A stretch of 64,000 bases of DNA, from contig CM059191.1 in assembly GCA_030323885.1 (NCBI GenBank), forward strand, positions 104,518,292 through 104,582,291, in the 5' to 3' direction. Shown in pieces: positions 1 to 9,600 of the stretch. Numbering within the stretch: position 1 is the stretch's first letter; the number at the start of each line of letters is the position of its first letter. The position numbers and the translations under genes are program-made. Source of the DNA: Branchipolynoe longqiensis. Its lineage: Eukaryota > Annelida > Polychaeta > Phyllodocida > Polynoidae. Under the pieces are notes generated by a model. The model searched no databases, was not told the DNA's origin, and saw nothing but the letters and a program-made list of their open reading frames with translations.

Positions 1-1745
1 TGCAGGTGGCGCCCCCTGTGTGAGGAAATACCCTAAAACAGGTGGTGCCCCCATCCCCTGTGTGTGATGCAGTCTGACTGCAGGTGGCGCCCCCTGTGTG
101 TGGCGATGCACTAACACAGGTGGCATCCCCTGTGTGTGTCGCAGTCTGACTACAGGTGGCGCCCTCTGTGTGTGGTGATGCACTAACACAGGTGGCATCC
201 CCTGTGTGTGGCACAGTCTGACTGCAGGTGGCGCCCCCTGTGTGTGGTGATGCACTAACACAGGTGGCATCCCCTGTGTGTGGCGCAGTCTGACTGCAGG
301 TCGCGCCCCCTGTGTGTGGCGATGCACTAACAGTAACACAGGTGGTGCCCCCTGTGTGTGTGTGGCGCAGTCTGACTGCAGGTGGCGCCCCCTGTGTGTG
401 GCGATGCACTAACACAGGTGGCATCCCCTGTGTGTGTCGCAGTCTGACTACAGGTGGCGCCCTCTGTGTGTGGTGATGCACTAACAGTAACACAGGTGGT
501 GCCCCCTGTGTGTGGCGCAGTCTGACTGCAGGTGGCGCCCCCTGTGTGTAGTGATGCACTAACACAGGTGGTGCCCCCTGTGTGTGTCGCAGTCTGACTG
601 CAGGTGGTGCCCCCTGAGTGTGGTGATGCACTAACACAGGTGGCATCCCCTGTGTGTGGCGCAGTCTGACTGCAGGTGGCGCCCCTTGTGTGTGGTGATG
701 CACTAACAGTAACACAGGTGGTGCCCCCTGTGTGTGGCGCAGTCTGACTGCAGGTGGTGCCCCCTGTGTGTGGCGATGCACTAACACAGGTGAAATCCCC
801 TGTGTGTGTCGCAGTCTGACTGCAGGTGGTGCCCTCTGTGTGTGGTGATGCACTAACACAGGTGGCATACCCTGTGTGTGGCGCAGTCTGACTGTAGGTG
901 GTGCCCCCTGTGTGTGTCGCAGTCTGACTGCAGGTGGCGCCCCCTGTGTGTGGCGATGCACTGACACAGGTGGCATCCCCTGTGTGTGGCGCAGTCTGAC
1001 AGCAGGTGGCGCCCTCTGTGTGTGGTGATGCACTAACACAGGTGGCATCCCCTGTGTGTGGCGCAGTCTGACTGCAGGTGGTGCCCCCTGTGTGTGGCGA
1101 TGCACTAACACAGGTGGCGCCCCCTGTGTGGGGCACAGTCTTACAGCAGGTGGCGCCCCCTGTGTGTAGAGATACACTAACACAGGTGGCATTCCCTGTG
1201 TGTGGCGCAGTCTGACTGCAGGTGGCGCCCCCTGTGTGTAGAGATACACTAACACAGGTGGCATTCCCTGTGTGGGGCACAGTCTGACAGCAGGTGGCGC
1301 CCCCTGTGTGTAGAGATACACTAACACAGGTGGCATCCCCTGTGTGTGGCGCAGTCTGACTGCAGGTGGTGCCCCCTGTGTGTGGCGATGCACTAACACA
1401 GGTGGCGCCCCCTGTGTGGGGCACAGTCTGACAGCAGGTGGCGCCCCCTGTGTGTAGAGATACACTAACACAGGTGGCATCCCCTGTGTGTGGCGCAGTC
1501 TGACTACAGGTGGCGCCCCCTGTGTGTGGCGATGCACTAACACAGGTGGCGCCCCCTGTTTGGGGCACAGTCTGACAGCAGGTGGCGCCCCCTGTGTGTA
1601 GAGATACACTAACACAGGTGGCATTCCCTGTGTGTGGCGCAGTCTGACTGCAGGTGGCGCCCCCTGTGTGAGGAAATACCCTAAAACAGGTGGTGCCCCC
1701 ATCCCCTGTGTGTGACGCTGTCTGAATGAAGGTGGCGCCCCCTGT
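1..1745. repeat. 36/72-bp minisatellite in OTOP intron
   Basis: Tandem array of a 36-bp half-unit organised as a 72-bp dimer. One half carries 'gatgcactaacacaggtggc' and the other 'gcagtctgactgcaggtgg'. Each half ends in a block close to GGTGGCGCCCCCTGTGTG. The array starts before the window and ends at a short A/T tract near 1745. It lies upstream of the first visible otopetrin exon, so it is presumably intronic. Read on the minus strand it gives a 413-residue open frame of HTGGATC-type repeats, which I regard as spurious. Confidence 0.95.
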
Positions 1746-2403
1746 TTAAAAAAAAATATTATAAAAAAAAAAATTTATGGGATTTTTATGCTGTCCATAG
1801 CATATAAGCTCGGATGATCAAGCTTGTTTTCAATGCTGGGCAGTTATCGGTCTGTGTTTCTTAAGATTATCATTTGTGGTTAGTGATCTATATCAGGTTT
1901 TTTTTATTTTCTTGGTAAGAGTAATTCTAGACTAGCCTACTGTATTTACATATTATAGGCTTGTACGTAACAGGTAGTTGGTTTATGTTTGGATTTGATG
2001 TTATCTGGCTGTTTTCTGGCAGGGGGTTACCTCTCATGGGCTGTCCAGCTGGTGTGCCATAACATATCACATGCCTCATTGTGGAACAGCTTAGAGGGGG
2101 TTTCCTGGTTTTATTTTGCACAGATATTTTTTTGTATGTTTTTAGTTCAGAAATTTGTCCTTCCTTTACCGTTTGTACGTTCCATACTTTGGCAGCCATT
2201 TCCAGTGGGCTTCTTTCGTGAGCTTTGATTTGGCTTCTGGTCTACCTTAGTAGTGGTGCATTGTTTGCTCTGGTGTTCCTTAGTGGTTGGATTTGATGTT
2301 TATTGTCTCGACTATATCCATACGTTGTGTGTTGCTCGGCCTGCTGGCGCCTGCTGGTGACTGTTCCACTCTCCCTCACAGTTCCCGTTGCTTGTCTCCG
2401 CAG
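1746..2403. other. OTOP intron remainder, no gene seen
   Basis: T-rich unique-looking sequence between the array and the acceptor at 2401-2403. The last 60 bases are pyrimidine-rich and end in 'cttgtctccgcag', a normal 3' splice site. I found no convincing coding or RNA feature here. Confidence 0.6.
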
Positions 2404-2561
2404 TGTTCGGGCTGAGTGCCGTGACGCTGGAGGTGTGCCGGCTCGTGCAGTACCTGCTGCCCGGTAACTACGCCTGCTACACGGACGTGCTCAAGGTGCT
2501 CACCGTCGTGCGCATCCTCTTCTTCACCGCCCAGAGCCTCTTCCTCTTCAGTCACCACAAG
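2404..2561 (+). CDS. OTOP exon (internal, 158 nt)
   Basis: Acceptor 'ctccgcag' at 2396-2403; donor 'aag|gtcagc' at 2562. The exon starts with the last two bases of a codon and ends in phase 0. It encodes 52 full codons: a hydrophobic segment (FGLSAV...LVQYLL), a Cys-containing linker, and a second hydrophobic segment (VVRILFFTAQSLFLF) ending in SHHK. Confidence 0.85.
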
Positions 2562-3484
2562 GTCAGCCTCCCCCTCCCCTCACCCCCCCCCCCCCATCCA
2601 CCCACACAGGACGCCTGTGTGGCCTGCCACACTCATCTACCGTCAGAACAACTATCTTTTCTTTTTAGATACAAAATGTGTAAAAGTGTATTGTGAAGGT
2701 GTATTTATGATGTCCATAATGGTTAAGTCTAATGACTTGTTTTCGCCGCTAGACAGTAATCGTCTTGTGGTTTTCCCTTGTTTTTGAGTGGGATATCGGG
2801 TCATGGTGCTGGTGACCTGGTCTGTCAGTGGGGCAGCACTATAAAGTCGCCATGTGTGTGCACTGTCACAAGTCGGTACCCATCCTGATATGACCTTAGA
2901 TGTTGCCAGGACGTAAAACTCCAACAACCAACCAAATCATCTCACACCTGCCCCCGCCAAGTTTCTGTATGACCTGCCACACTCATCTATCGACAGAACA
3001 ACTAACTTTAACCAACATTTTAAATTTGTAACCGTGTATTTATGCTGCTCATAATGGATAATAAGTCCAATGACTTGCTTTCGCCGATAGACAGTAATAG
3101 TCTCGTAGTTCCCCTTGTTTCATCACTTTCAGTTGTTGTGTAGCTCTCTACTGCATGCATTCTTTCTATGTTTGTACGCATATTTTCCTACATCTCCCTA
3201 CCCTCTCGTCGGTGAGTTTGTTAGTTCTACAGTTTGTTAGTTGTTTGCTGGCGGGTTGTTATCCCAGTGGGGCAGCACTATAAAGTCGCCATGAGTGTGC
3301 ACTGTCACAAGTCGGTGCCCGACCTGACATGACCTTAGATGTTGAACACAAGTGCATGTACTTAACCGTTATGAGCAGAATAAACAAACAATCACCAAAA
3401 CTTAAAAGAATAATTTAAATATATGAAAGAACAAAACTGGCCCTGATACTGCGTGGAAGTCCCGGAGGGACCCCCCCCCCTCCC

Positions 3485-3515
<31 letters not shown>

Positions 3516-6500
3516 TTCACCACCTTGCAGCCTGACGGACGAGCCCTTGTCCTGTGCAGGTGGTGTTCAACTTCCACCACCTCATCATGAAGATCGGGCT
3601 GATGCACCTCGTGTCGGCCAACATCGTCGCCTGGATCAAGATGGTTGCTCACGGCGCCATTGACGTCATCATGCTCGACGCGCTCAGCCCCCGCCCGCTC
3701 GTCCTCGACCACATCTCCGCACGGCTCTACTACAACAACAACACGGGTGAGCAGGTCGCCATGGTTACGCACCATAGCAACGACATGGGTGAGTGATTCA
3801 CCATGGTTACCAACCATAGCTACAACACGGGTTTCATCATGGCTATGCACCATAGCAGCAACATGGGTCATTGTTTCACCATGGTTATGCACCATAGCAA
3901 CAACATCGGTGAGTGCTTCATCATGGTTACGCAACATAGCAATGACACGGGTGAGGGCTTCATCATGGTTATGCACCATAACAACAACATCAGTGAGTGT
4001 TTCACCATGGTTTCAAACCATACCAATGACATGGGTGAGCAGGTTGCCATGGTTATACACAATAGCAGCAACACAAGCATAGCAGAAACCACCCAGGTGA
4101 ATGCTTCATCATGGCTATGCGCCATAGCAGCAACACGGTTGAGTGTGTCATCATGGTTACACACCATAACAACTACACAGGTAAGTATGTCATCATGGTT
4201 ATGCACTATAGCAGTGACACAGTGAGTGCGTCATCATGTTTACGCACCATAGCAGCAACACAGGTAAGTGTGGCATCATGGTTATGCACCATAGCAGCAA
4301 AATAGGTGATTGTGTCATCATGGTTATGCACCATAGCAGCAACACAGGTGAGTGTGTCATCATGGTTACGCACCATAGCAGCAACACAGTTGATTGTGTC
4401 ATCATGGTTATGCACCATAACAACTACACAGGTACGTGTGTCATCAACGGTATGAACCATAGCAGCGACACAGGTGAGTGTGTCATCATGGTTACGCACC
4501 ATAGCAGCAACACAGGTGAGTGTGTCATCATGGTTATGCACCATAACAACTACACAGGTAAGTGTGTCATCATGGTTACGCACCACACATGATTAAGGTC
4601 AAATAAAGAATGGACACAACACATGCATGGATAAGAAACGACACATGAAGCTAACTAAGTATACATTTTGTGTGTTGGTATAAATGCTTTAAATTGTCTT
4701 ACATGTCATAGATATTATCCAATAAATATTCACTCAATACTTATTAAACAAACAAACAAAAATGTTCACTGATGCAATTGTTATAATTAAATAACTGACA
4801 TGCCAGAAAAGCAGTACAATAATTAATAACTACACATAGTTAAGGTCAAACAAAGAATGGACACAACTCATGCAAACATAAGAAACGACACATGAAGTCA
4901 ACTGAGTATGCATTTTGTATGTTTTTATAAATGCTATGTTTAGTTGCTCTTCATGTCATGGATGTTCTTGACTATATATGTTGACTCAATGTTTATTAAG
5001 CAAATATAAAAGAATGTTCACGGTTGAAATTGTTATAGTTAAATAAGTAACATGCTGGAAAAGCTGTACAATAATTGGTAACGTTGCATACTTGAGTTTG
5101 AACAATGAATAGACACAACGCATGATAACATAAGAAACGACACATGCAGCCAGCTGTGTATGCATTTTGTATGTTTATGTTTATACATGTTTTTAAGTTG
5201 TCTTGCATGTCAAAGATGTTATCAAATGAATTTTGACTCAATGCTTTTATAAACAAACAAACAAAATATGAAGAAATGTTCACGGATGAAATTGTTATAT
5301 GCAGCATGAGTTTAATTTGAACATTTTAGAAAATGTTGTTCATGAAATACTATATTGAATATTTGAATCTCATATGTTATATAAGTCGTTTACTGTTGTT
5401 GCTATGCCACTTTCTGTTCTGCCAGCAAGTGCCCTGTTATGTTCAGTTATGAATTGCATACAATGTTACGTAATAATACGCTCGTTGTTCAGGTCATATG
5501 AAGAAGAGACAAAATAAGTCTACATTTAAGAAGTGACAACTGACCCTGACTATGTATTCGTTGTATTACTTTATGGGTCGTGTTTTTGTATGATGGGCTA
5601 CATTCGATAGTTTCCCATTTACATGTTTCATGGTTCTCTTCTTAAACATAGTATGTATAATATCTCTATATGTATTAGGTATTCATGTACAATGCCATTT
5701 ACATTGTTCTGGAATGTTAGTAAATTTGAGCATGGCATTTTATCTTTGCAATACCTGGTACCATTCTGTTATTGATAGGAATTATTTTAAAGAGGGGGAT
5801 ATGGCATTATGACATTAGTTATAATAACACGAGAAGGACTTGTTGCTATCGATGGTAGTTTATATATACAAAATGTTACCATTGAATTTTGTTCCTCTGT
5901 TCCATTGAAAGGGAGATGTAATGTATGTGTCTTCCAGTTGTGTTGTTATCCGAACACCCCCAGTGTGGCACAGAGTGATGTCACTACAGAAGGTTCTAAA
6001 TAAAGACAGTTACATTACAGTACTCATGGTGTGAAGACGTTCTTTACACATAGCAGTGACACAGGTGAGTGTGTCATCATGGTTACGCACCATAACAACT
6101 ACACAGGTATGTGTGTCATCATGGTTATGCACCATAGCAGCGACACAGGTGAGTGCATCATCATGGTTACGCACCATAGCAGCAACAAAGGTAAGTGTGG
6201 CATCATGGTTAGGCACCATAGCAACAACACAGGTGAGTGTGTCACCATGGTTACTCACAATAGCAACAACACAGGTAAGCAGGTCAGCATAGTTACTCAC
6301 CATACCAACATATGTGAGCGTGTAACCTAACTAGACGTCACCATGGCAACAACACAGGTAGGCATTTCTCTCCTCACCCAACCTCGCCTAACATCCAAAG
6401 AAGTTTTTTATGTGCAAACACCAAAGAAGTGGAAGCCCATCGAATCCTTAGATTAAGTACATATTTTCCAGAATAAATCCCTAAGGATAAGACTGATACC

Positions 6501-8818
6501 AGATTGGGCAGCATTAGTGTTAGTATTCTAGTTATTCCTAAAATACAGTTAAATTCCAGATTCTGGTAAAAGTTTGAAAGTTAAAATCATGTAGTAAATG
6601 CTTTATTACCCAGTTATGGGGTTTGAGACTCGCAGACTCCCTAAGGTTTAGCCGATATCGATCCTCATCTGGAGTTCCTTGGGTCTCAAACCCCATATAC
6701 AGTTTAAATTGAAGAATATTGTTTATCGCCGCCAAGAGAACCTGACAATAGTAAGAAAAGAAAGAAAAGAACAGAAAAGAAAGAAAAGAAAAAGGGGGAA
6801 AACGAAAAATAGAGTTAAAGTATTGCAATATAATTAAAAGACACAACTTTAGATACACGTCGCCATCTTCAATCGTAAATAGTGTGTGTGGGTGGAATGA
6901 CTTCAAATGGGTCCAATAAAAACCGAACTTGAGGCCTATTTGAAATCGCTCCACGATTACAATACTTACAAGAATGTAGAAATTGTGTCGATCACTTAAT
7001 CACCGCACATGTATAGAGCTATTTTACGAATCACTATGGAAGTTATCGTCTACTGACGTCATATGGTACTAGTGCCATTCGGCCAGCAGAAAGCAGACAG
7101 CGTCACTGTATCAGAATGGCGCATGTGCAATGATGCCGGTAGATAAAAGATTCACCCCGTACTTCCAGTACAGGGGTGAACGACAACGTAGTATAAATAC
7201 AAGCGAAAATATCTTTAGTATGGAACAGGAAGTAGAATGCCTGCCTCCAGTATCAAATGGATATTTATATCGCCACAGAGTTGGTGAAATGGGAGAGAAT
7301 GCAAAAAGACAAGATAGCGGCCATAGAACGGCGTCAATTTCACTTTTAAATTGCATTAAAGTATATGTTTTATTATATTTTCCAACTCAAAAGTAGCGGG
7401 TAAATATGAAGACGTACATAAAGAATATATTGTGCTTCTTAAATTAAGAATTTACCAGCTCAGTTAATTTCCCCAGCATGTCAAAATTCTTCGCCAGTTT
7501 TTCTAATGGGTTGGTTTTCAACCCTGTACTATAAGTACGGGGTGAATCTTTTATCTCTGATGCCGGCTGTGTTCCAGAAGTGGCGACACTGGCGCTGCAA
7601 CTGTGCCTGGACCAGGGCACCGTCGCCTTCACCGCGTCGCGCCACCTGGCGCCGCTCATCATCGGCTACTGCCTCCTGGCGGCCACCATCACATACCGGA
7701 TGCACACCAACGTCGGGCCCGAGGCCTTCCTCCGCCCGCCGCATGGGCAGCACGGGCAGCGCGGGCAGCACGGGCAGCACCAGCGCCACGACCAGAACGA
7801 GACTGAGGCAGAAAAGCGGGAGCAGGGGTATGGTAGCGGGGCTGAGGGTAGGGGTAGGGGTGGGGGTGGGGGAGGGTGTAGGGGAGGGAGTGGGGTAGGG
7901 GGTGGAGGCGGGGGTGGGAATGTAGCAGACAGGGGTGACGTGAATGGAAATATGAGTGTCAGAGGGGATGTGAGTAGGGATGTGAGTGAGGATGTGAGTG
8001 TGATCGGGACTCGGGGTGTGAGCGATAATGTGAGTGTGAATGGTTCTGGGAGCGGGGCTACGGGTGGGGCTGTGGGCATAGGTCATGTGACTGCGGACGC
8101 GGGCAGGTCGTGCGCCCGCCTGAACATGGGCGTGCTGCTGGGCGTGCCTTTGTTCCTCCTCACCTTAGCGCTGACCGGATACGCCATCTTCCTCGACACG
8201 CGGCGTTCCGACCGGCAACACCTGCGCGTGCAGGGCTACGTGCACATCGCCTGCGACCTCTTCTGGAACCTGACGACACTAGTGACGCTGGTGCCTGCGT
8301 TCCGCGCGCTGCACCGCCATCAGTACGTGGCGTGCGGCGGTGCCTGGATGGACCACCTCCTAGCGGCCACTCTCGGCGGCACCTACGTCCTGCTCAGCTT
8401 CATGGCCGTTGCCTCCTTCTGGTACATCACCGACCCGCAGCATGGCGTCCCGGCCAAGATGGCGGCACCCGGCTGCGTGCTGGGGCTGGTGCAGAGCGGC
8501 GCCATGTTGGCGTTCAGTGTGGAAGCGCGGCGCCGGCGGCGCGCGGACGCGCGGTGCATGGCGGGGCGGGATTGCGTCAGCTTCCTGGTGTTTGCAAACC
8601 TGTCCATGTGGCTGGTGACGAGCTTCCAGTGGCGGGCGGCGTTCGGCTCCTACCTGTTCTACGTGCGGTTCGGCCTGCTGCCCTGGGTGCTCATCATCAA
8701 CACGACGCTACCACTCGCCATGTTCTTCCGGTTCATGACGTGCATCGCCCTGGCGGATGTTCTGCGCACTACGTACGGGCTGCACGGTCGCGGAAAGCTA
8801 GTACTAACGTCTCACTGA
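2404..8818 (+). CDS. Otopetrin-family proton channel, 3' part (three exons)
   Basis: Otopetrins are multi-pass membrane proteins that conduct protons across the plasma membrane; that role is family knowledge, not shown by this sequence. Three exons join in phase to about 528 residues and a TGA stop. The first carries a 'VFGLSAVTLEVCRLVQYLL' membrane segment followed by 'CYTDVLKVL'. The second carries 'MKIGLMHLVSANIVAWIK', matching the family's conserved FGLMH-x-V-x-(T/A)N block. The third has several hydrophobic segments and ends with 'PWVLIINTTLPLAMFFRF', matching the conserved last helix, where the family usually reads P-W-x-I-x-N-x-x-x-P-L-x-I-F-Y-R. The N-terminal helices lie left of the window. 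A Gly/Ser/Val-rich loop of about 120 residues (7720-8110) splits the membrane segments and is longer and more repetitive than I expect. The exact paralogue cannot be named. Confidence 0.86.
2582..2594 (+). repeat. Poly(C) run just after a splice donor
   Basis: About thirteen consecutive C within a C/T-rich stretch starting some 20 bp after the donor of the preceding exon. It is the first of two C runs in this short intron. Confidence 0.8.
2615..3350 (+). repeat. Two tandem copies of a SINE-like segment
   Basis: The stretch 2615-2935 is repeated with divergence at 2950-3350. Both copies share 'cacactcatcta', a 'gacttg(t/c)tttcgccg(c/a)tagacagta' block, 'ggggcagcactataaagtcgcc' and a tail around 'tgaccttagatgttg'. 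The same tail ends the tRNA-headed SINE copies at 46.1 and 50.0 kb. I read this as a duplicated headless SINE fragment inside the OTOP intron. Confidence 0.75.
3468..3516 (+). repeat. Long poly(C) tract upstream of OTOP acceptor
   Basis: About 45 of 49 bases are C, broken only by a few T. It lies 45-90 bp upstream of the acceptor at 3557-3559. As RNA it extends the polypyrimidine region; as DNA it could form i-motif/G-quadruplex structures. Its exact length may be unreliable in an assembly. Confidence 0.9.
3560..3746 (+). CDS. OTOP exon carrying the conserved GLMH motif (187 nt)
   Basis: Acceptor 'ccttgtcctgtgcag'; donor 'acacgg|gtgagc' at 3747. It starts in phase 0 and ends after the first base of a codon. 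It encodes VVFNFHHLIMKIGLMHLVSA, then NIVAWIK, a hydrophobic stretch and NNNT. The family signature IGLMHLVSAN is the strongest single piece of evidence for otopetrin. The donor is the first in a ladder of donor-like sites 42 bp apart. Confidence 0.88.
3747..4588 (+). repeat. 42-bp minisatellite made of the exon end plus splice donor
   Basis: About 20 units of 42 bp. Each unit resembles the last bases of the preceding exon (tacaacaacaacacgg), the donor (gtgagc/gtgagt/gtaagt), and about 20 bases of intron ('catcatggttacgcaccata'). GT dinucleotides recur in register at 3747, 3789, 3831, 3909, 3951, 3993, 4035, 4181, 4264, 4306, 4348, 4432, 4474, 4516 and 4558, most as GTGAGT or GTAAGT. Being a multiple of 3, the unit stays open in several frames, but the native frame meets TGA just after the second donor. 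Confidence 0.95.
4589..5310 (+). repeat. About 247-bp segment in three tandem copies
   Basis: Copies start near 4591, 4838 and 5090. Each shows 'aa(a/c)aaagaatggacacaac' or a close variant, then 'ataagaaacgacacatg', 'tgcattttgtatgttt' and 'tgactcaat...ttattaa'. The third copy is most diverged. The triplication separates the two blocks of the 42-bp donor array. No coding potential is seen. Confidence 0.8.
5311..6050. other. OTOP intron, no feature seen
   Basis: A/T-rich unique-looking intron between the triplicated segment and the second donor-array block. Short open frames of 60-64 codons here have no recognisable content. Confidence 0.5.
6051..6360 (+). repeat. Second block of the 42-bp donor-bearing minisatellite
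   Basis: Seven to eight further units of the array at 3747-4588, again spaced 42 bp and carrying GTGAGT, GTATGT, GTAAGT or GTAAGC after 'acacag' or 'acaaag'. It lies 1.46 kb from the first block within the same intron, so the array was split by the intervening DNA or duplicated. Confidence 0.92.
6361..7130. other. OTOP intron with a small inverted repeat
   Basis: Mostly unique-looking A/T-rich sequence. At 6616-6629 and 6683-6696 lie 14-base perfect inverted arms (atggggtttgagac / gtctcaaaccccat) with a 53-base spacer. A purine-rich AAAGAAAAG stretch lies near 6750-6800. No gene is seen. Confidence 0.6.
7131..7566. mobile_element. Small TIR element with 9-bp target duplication, next to an acceptor
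   Basis: Terminal inverted repeats: left 'agataaaagattcaccccg' at about 7141, right 'ggggtgaatcttttatctc' ending at 7557. The direct repeat 'tgatgccgg' flanks the element at 7131-7139 and 7558-7566. There is no internal coding capacity, so it is a MITE-like non-autonomous element. The right end lies 20 bp upstream of the OTOP exon at 7578, so its TIR and the target duplication now form part of that acceptor region. Confidence 0.85.
7578..8818 (+). CDS. OTOP terminal coding exon (1241 nt)
   Basis: Acceptor 'gctgtgttccag' ends at 7577. The first two bases complete a Glu codon split with the previous exon. The first membrane segment is LAPLIIGYCLLAATITY, followed by a low-complexity loop (HGQHGQRGQHGQ, then poly-Gly and Asp-Val-Ser repeats). 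Then come the segments GVLLGVPLFLLTLALTGYAI, the VQGYVHIACDLFWNL region, LAATLGGTYVLLSFMAVASF, an amphipathic region, and LLPWVLIINTTLPLAMFF. It ends at TGA 8816-8818. The loop is the least conserved and most repeat-like part of the gene. Confidence 0.87.
7836..7920 (+). repeat. G-rich coding tract encoding poly-glycine
   Basis: Repeated GGGGT/GGGGA blocks inside the OTOP terminal exon translate to Gly/Arg-rich sequence. More than four runs of at least four G lie close together on the coding strand, enough for G-quadruplex formation in DNA or mRNA. The frame stays open throughout, which suggests that it is retained as coding. Confidence 0.85.
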
Positions 8819-9180
8819 GGCGCTTTGGGAATGAATATATAGGTGGCAGCACCAGGCAAGGAGGAAGAAGCCAGGTGGCAGCACCAGGCGAGGCAGAATG
8901 TAAAATATTTGACCAGCCGCTTGAGTAGATGAGTGTCATTAGTTGGTGTAGTGTCAGTTGATATGAACTTCCAGATAATTATACTCGTATAATTACTTAT
9001 ACAACACACACATATATATGATGTATAAGTTATAATATGAGTATAAACCACCAGAGGGGAAATGAATCCTTGTAATCCTGCCTGAGCGCACACACGTGAT
9101 CGGTGGCACAATGTTGTTCTGTAATCGTGGCCCACTTCCGCCACTCGGAGTCACTCACTCGGCAGGATGCCGGTATCTAT
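8819..9180 (+). other. Probable OTOP 3' UTR with a short direct repeat
   Basis: Immediately after the stop, 'aggtggcagcaccaggc' occurs at 8841 and again at 8873. A/T-rich palindromic sequence with 'tataattacttatac' follows at 8975-9045. I see no AATAAA close to the stop, so the polyadenylation site is not placed. Confidence 0.45.
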
Positions 9181-9600
9181 GGTTGTTGGAGTTTTACATC
9201 CTGGCAACATCTAAGGTCATATCAGGACGGGATATATGTGGTGTATAAGAATTATACACCTCCAGTGCGACTGACCCTAGTCTACACCTGGTGGAGGCGA
9301 GGAGGGCGAAGATGGCGCCATCGGTACAGTTTTGGGTCTTACGGAGTATAACAATAATGATACTAATTCCCTTACATATCTTTATACTCGCATAATTCGT
9401 TATACATCACATAAATACCAGAACTGCTCTGACCGTATTCCTCAGTCTTCGACTGAATCGCTCTGCCTCTATCAACTCGACTGGTGGCGCCTCCTATGTG
9501 CGCCCACCTCGCTAACCATTCGTCTAGGCCTGTTCCCATCCTGATATGACCTTAGATGTTACCAGCACGTAAAACTCCAACAACAAACCAGCCATATATG
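9181..9600. repeat. SINE-tail fragments in both orientations
   Basis: At 9181-9231 the minus-oriented tail 'ttggagttttacatcctgg' with 'aaggtcatatcagga'; at 9535-9596 the plus-oriented counterpart 'cctgatatgaccttagatg' with 'gtaaaactccaaca'. Between them, 9360-9415 holds one unit of the 'tttatactcgcataa' repeat that is tandem at 37.1 kb. The paired inverted tails suggest nested or inverted insertions. Confidence 0.7.

Noticed and set aside
327..1568. 413-codon HTGGATCVS frame
   Set aside because: 36-bp satellite translation with no flanking gene.
8110..8928. 272-codon plus frame overlapping the OTOP exon
   Set aside because: Alternative-frame shadow in GC-rich DNA; the otopetrin frame has the conserved membrane segments.
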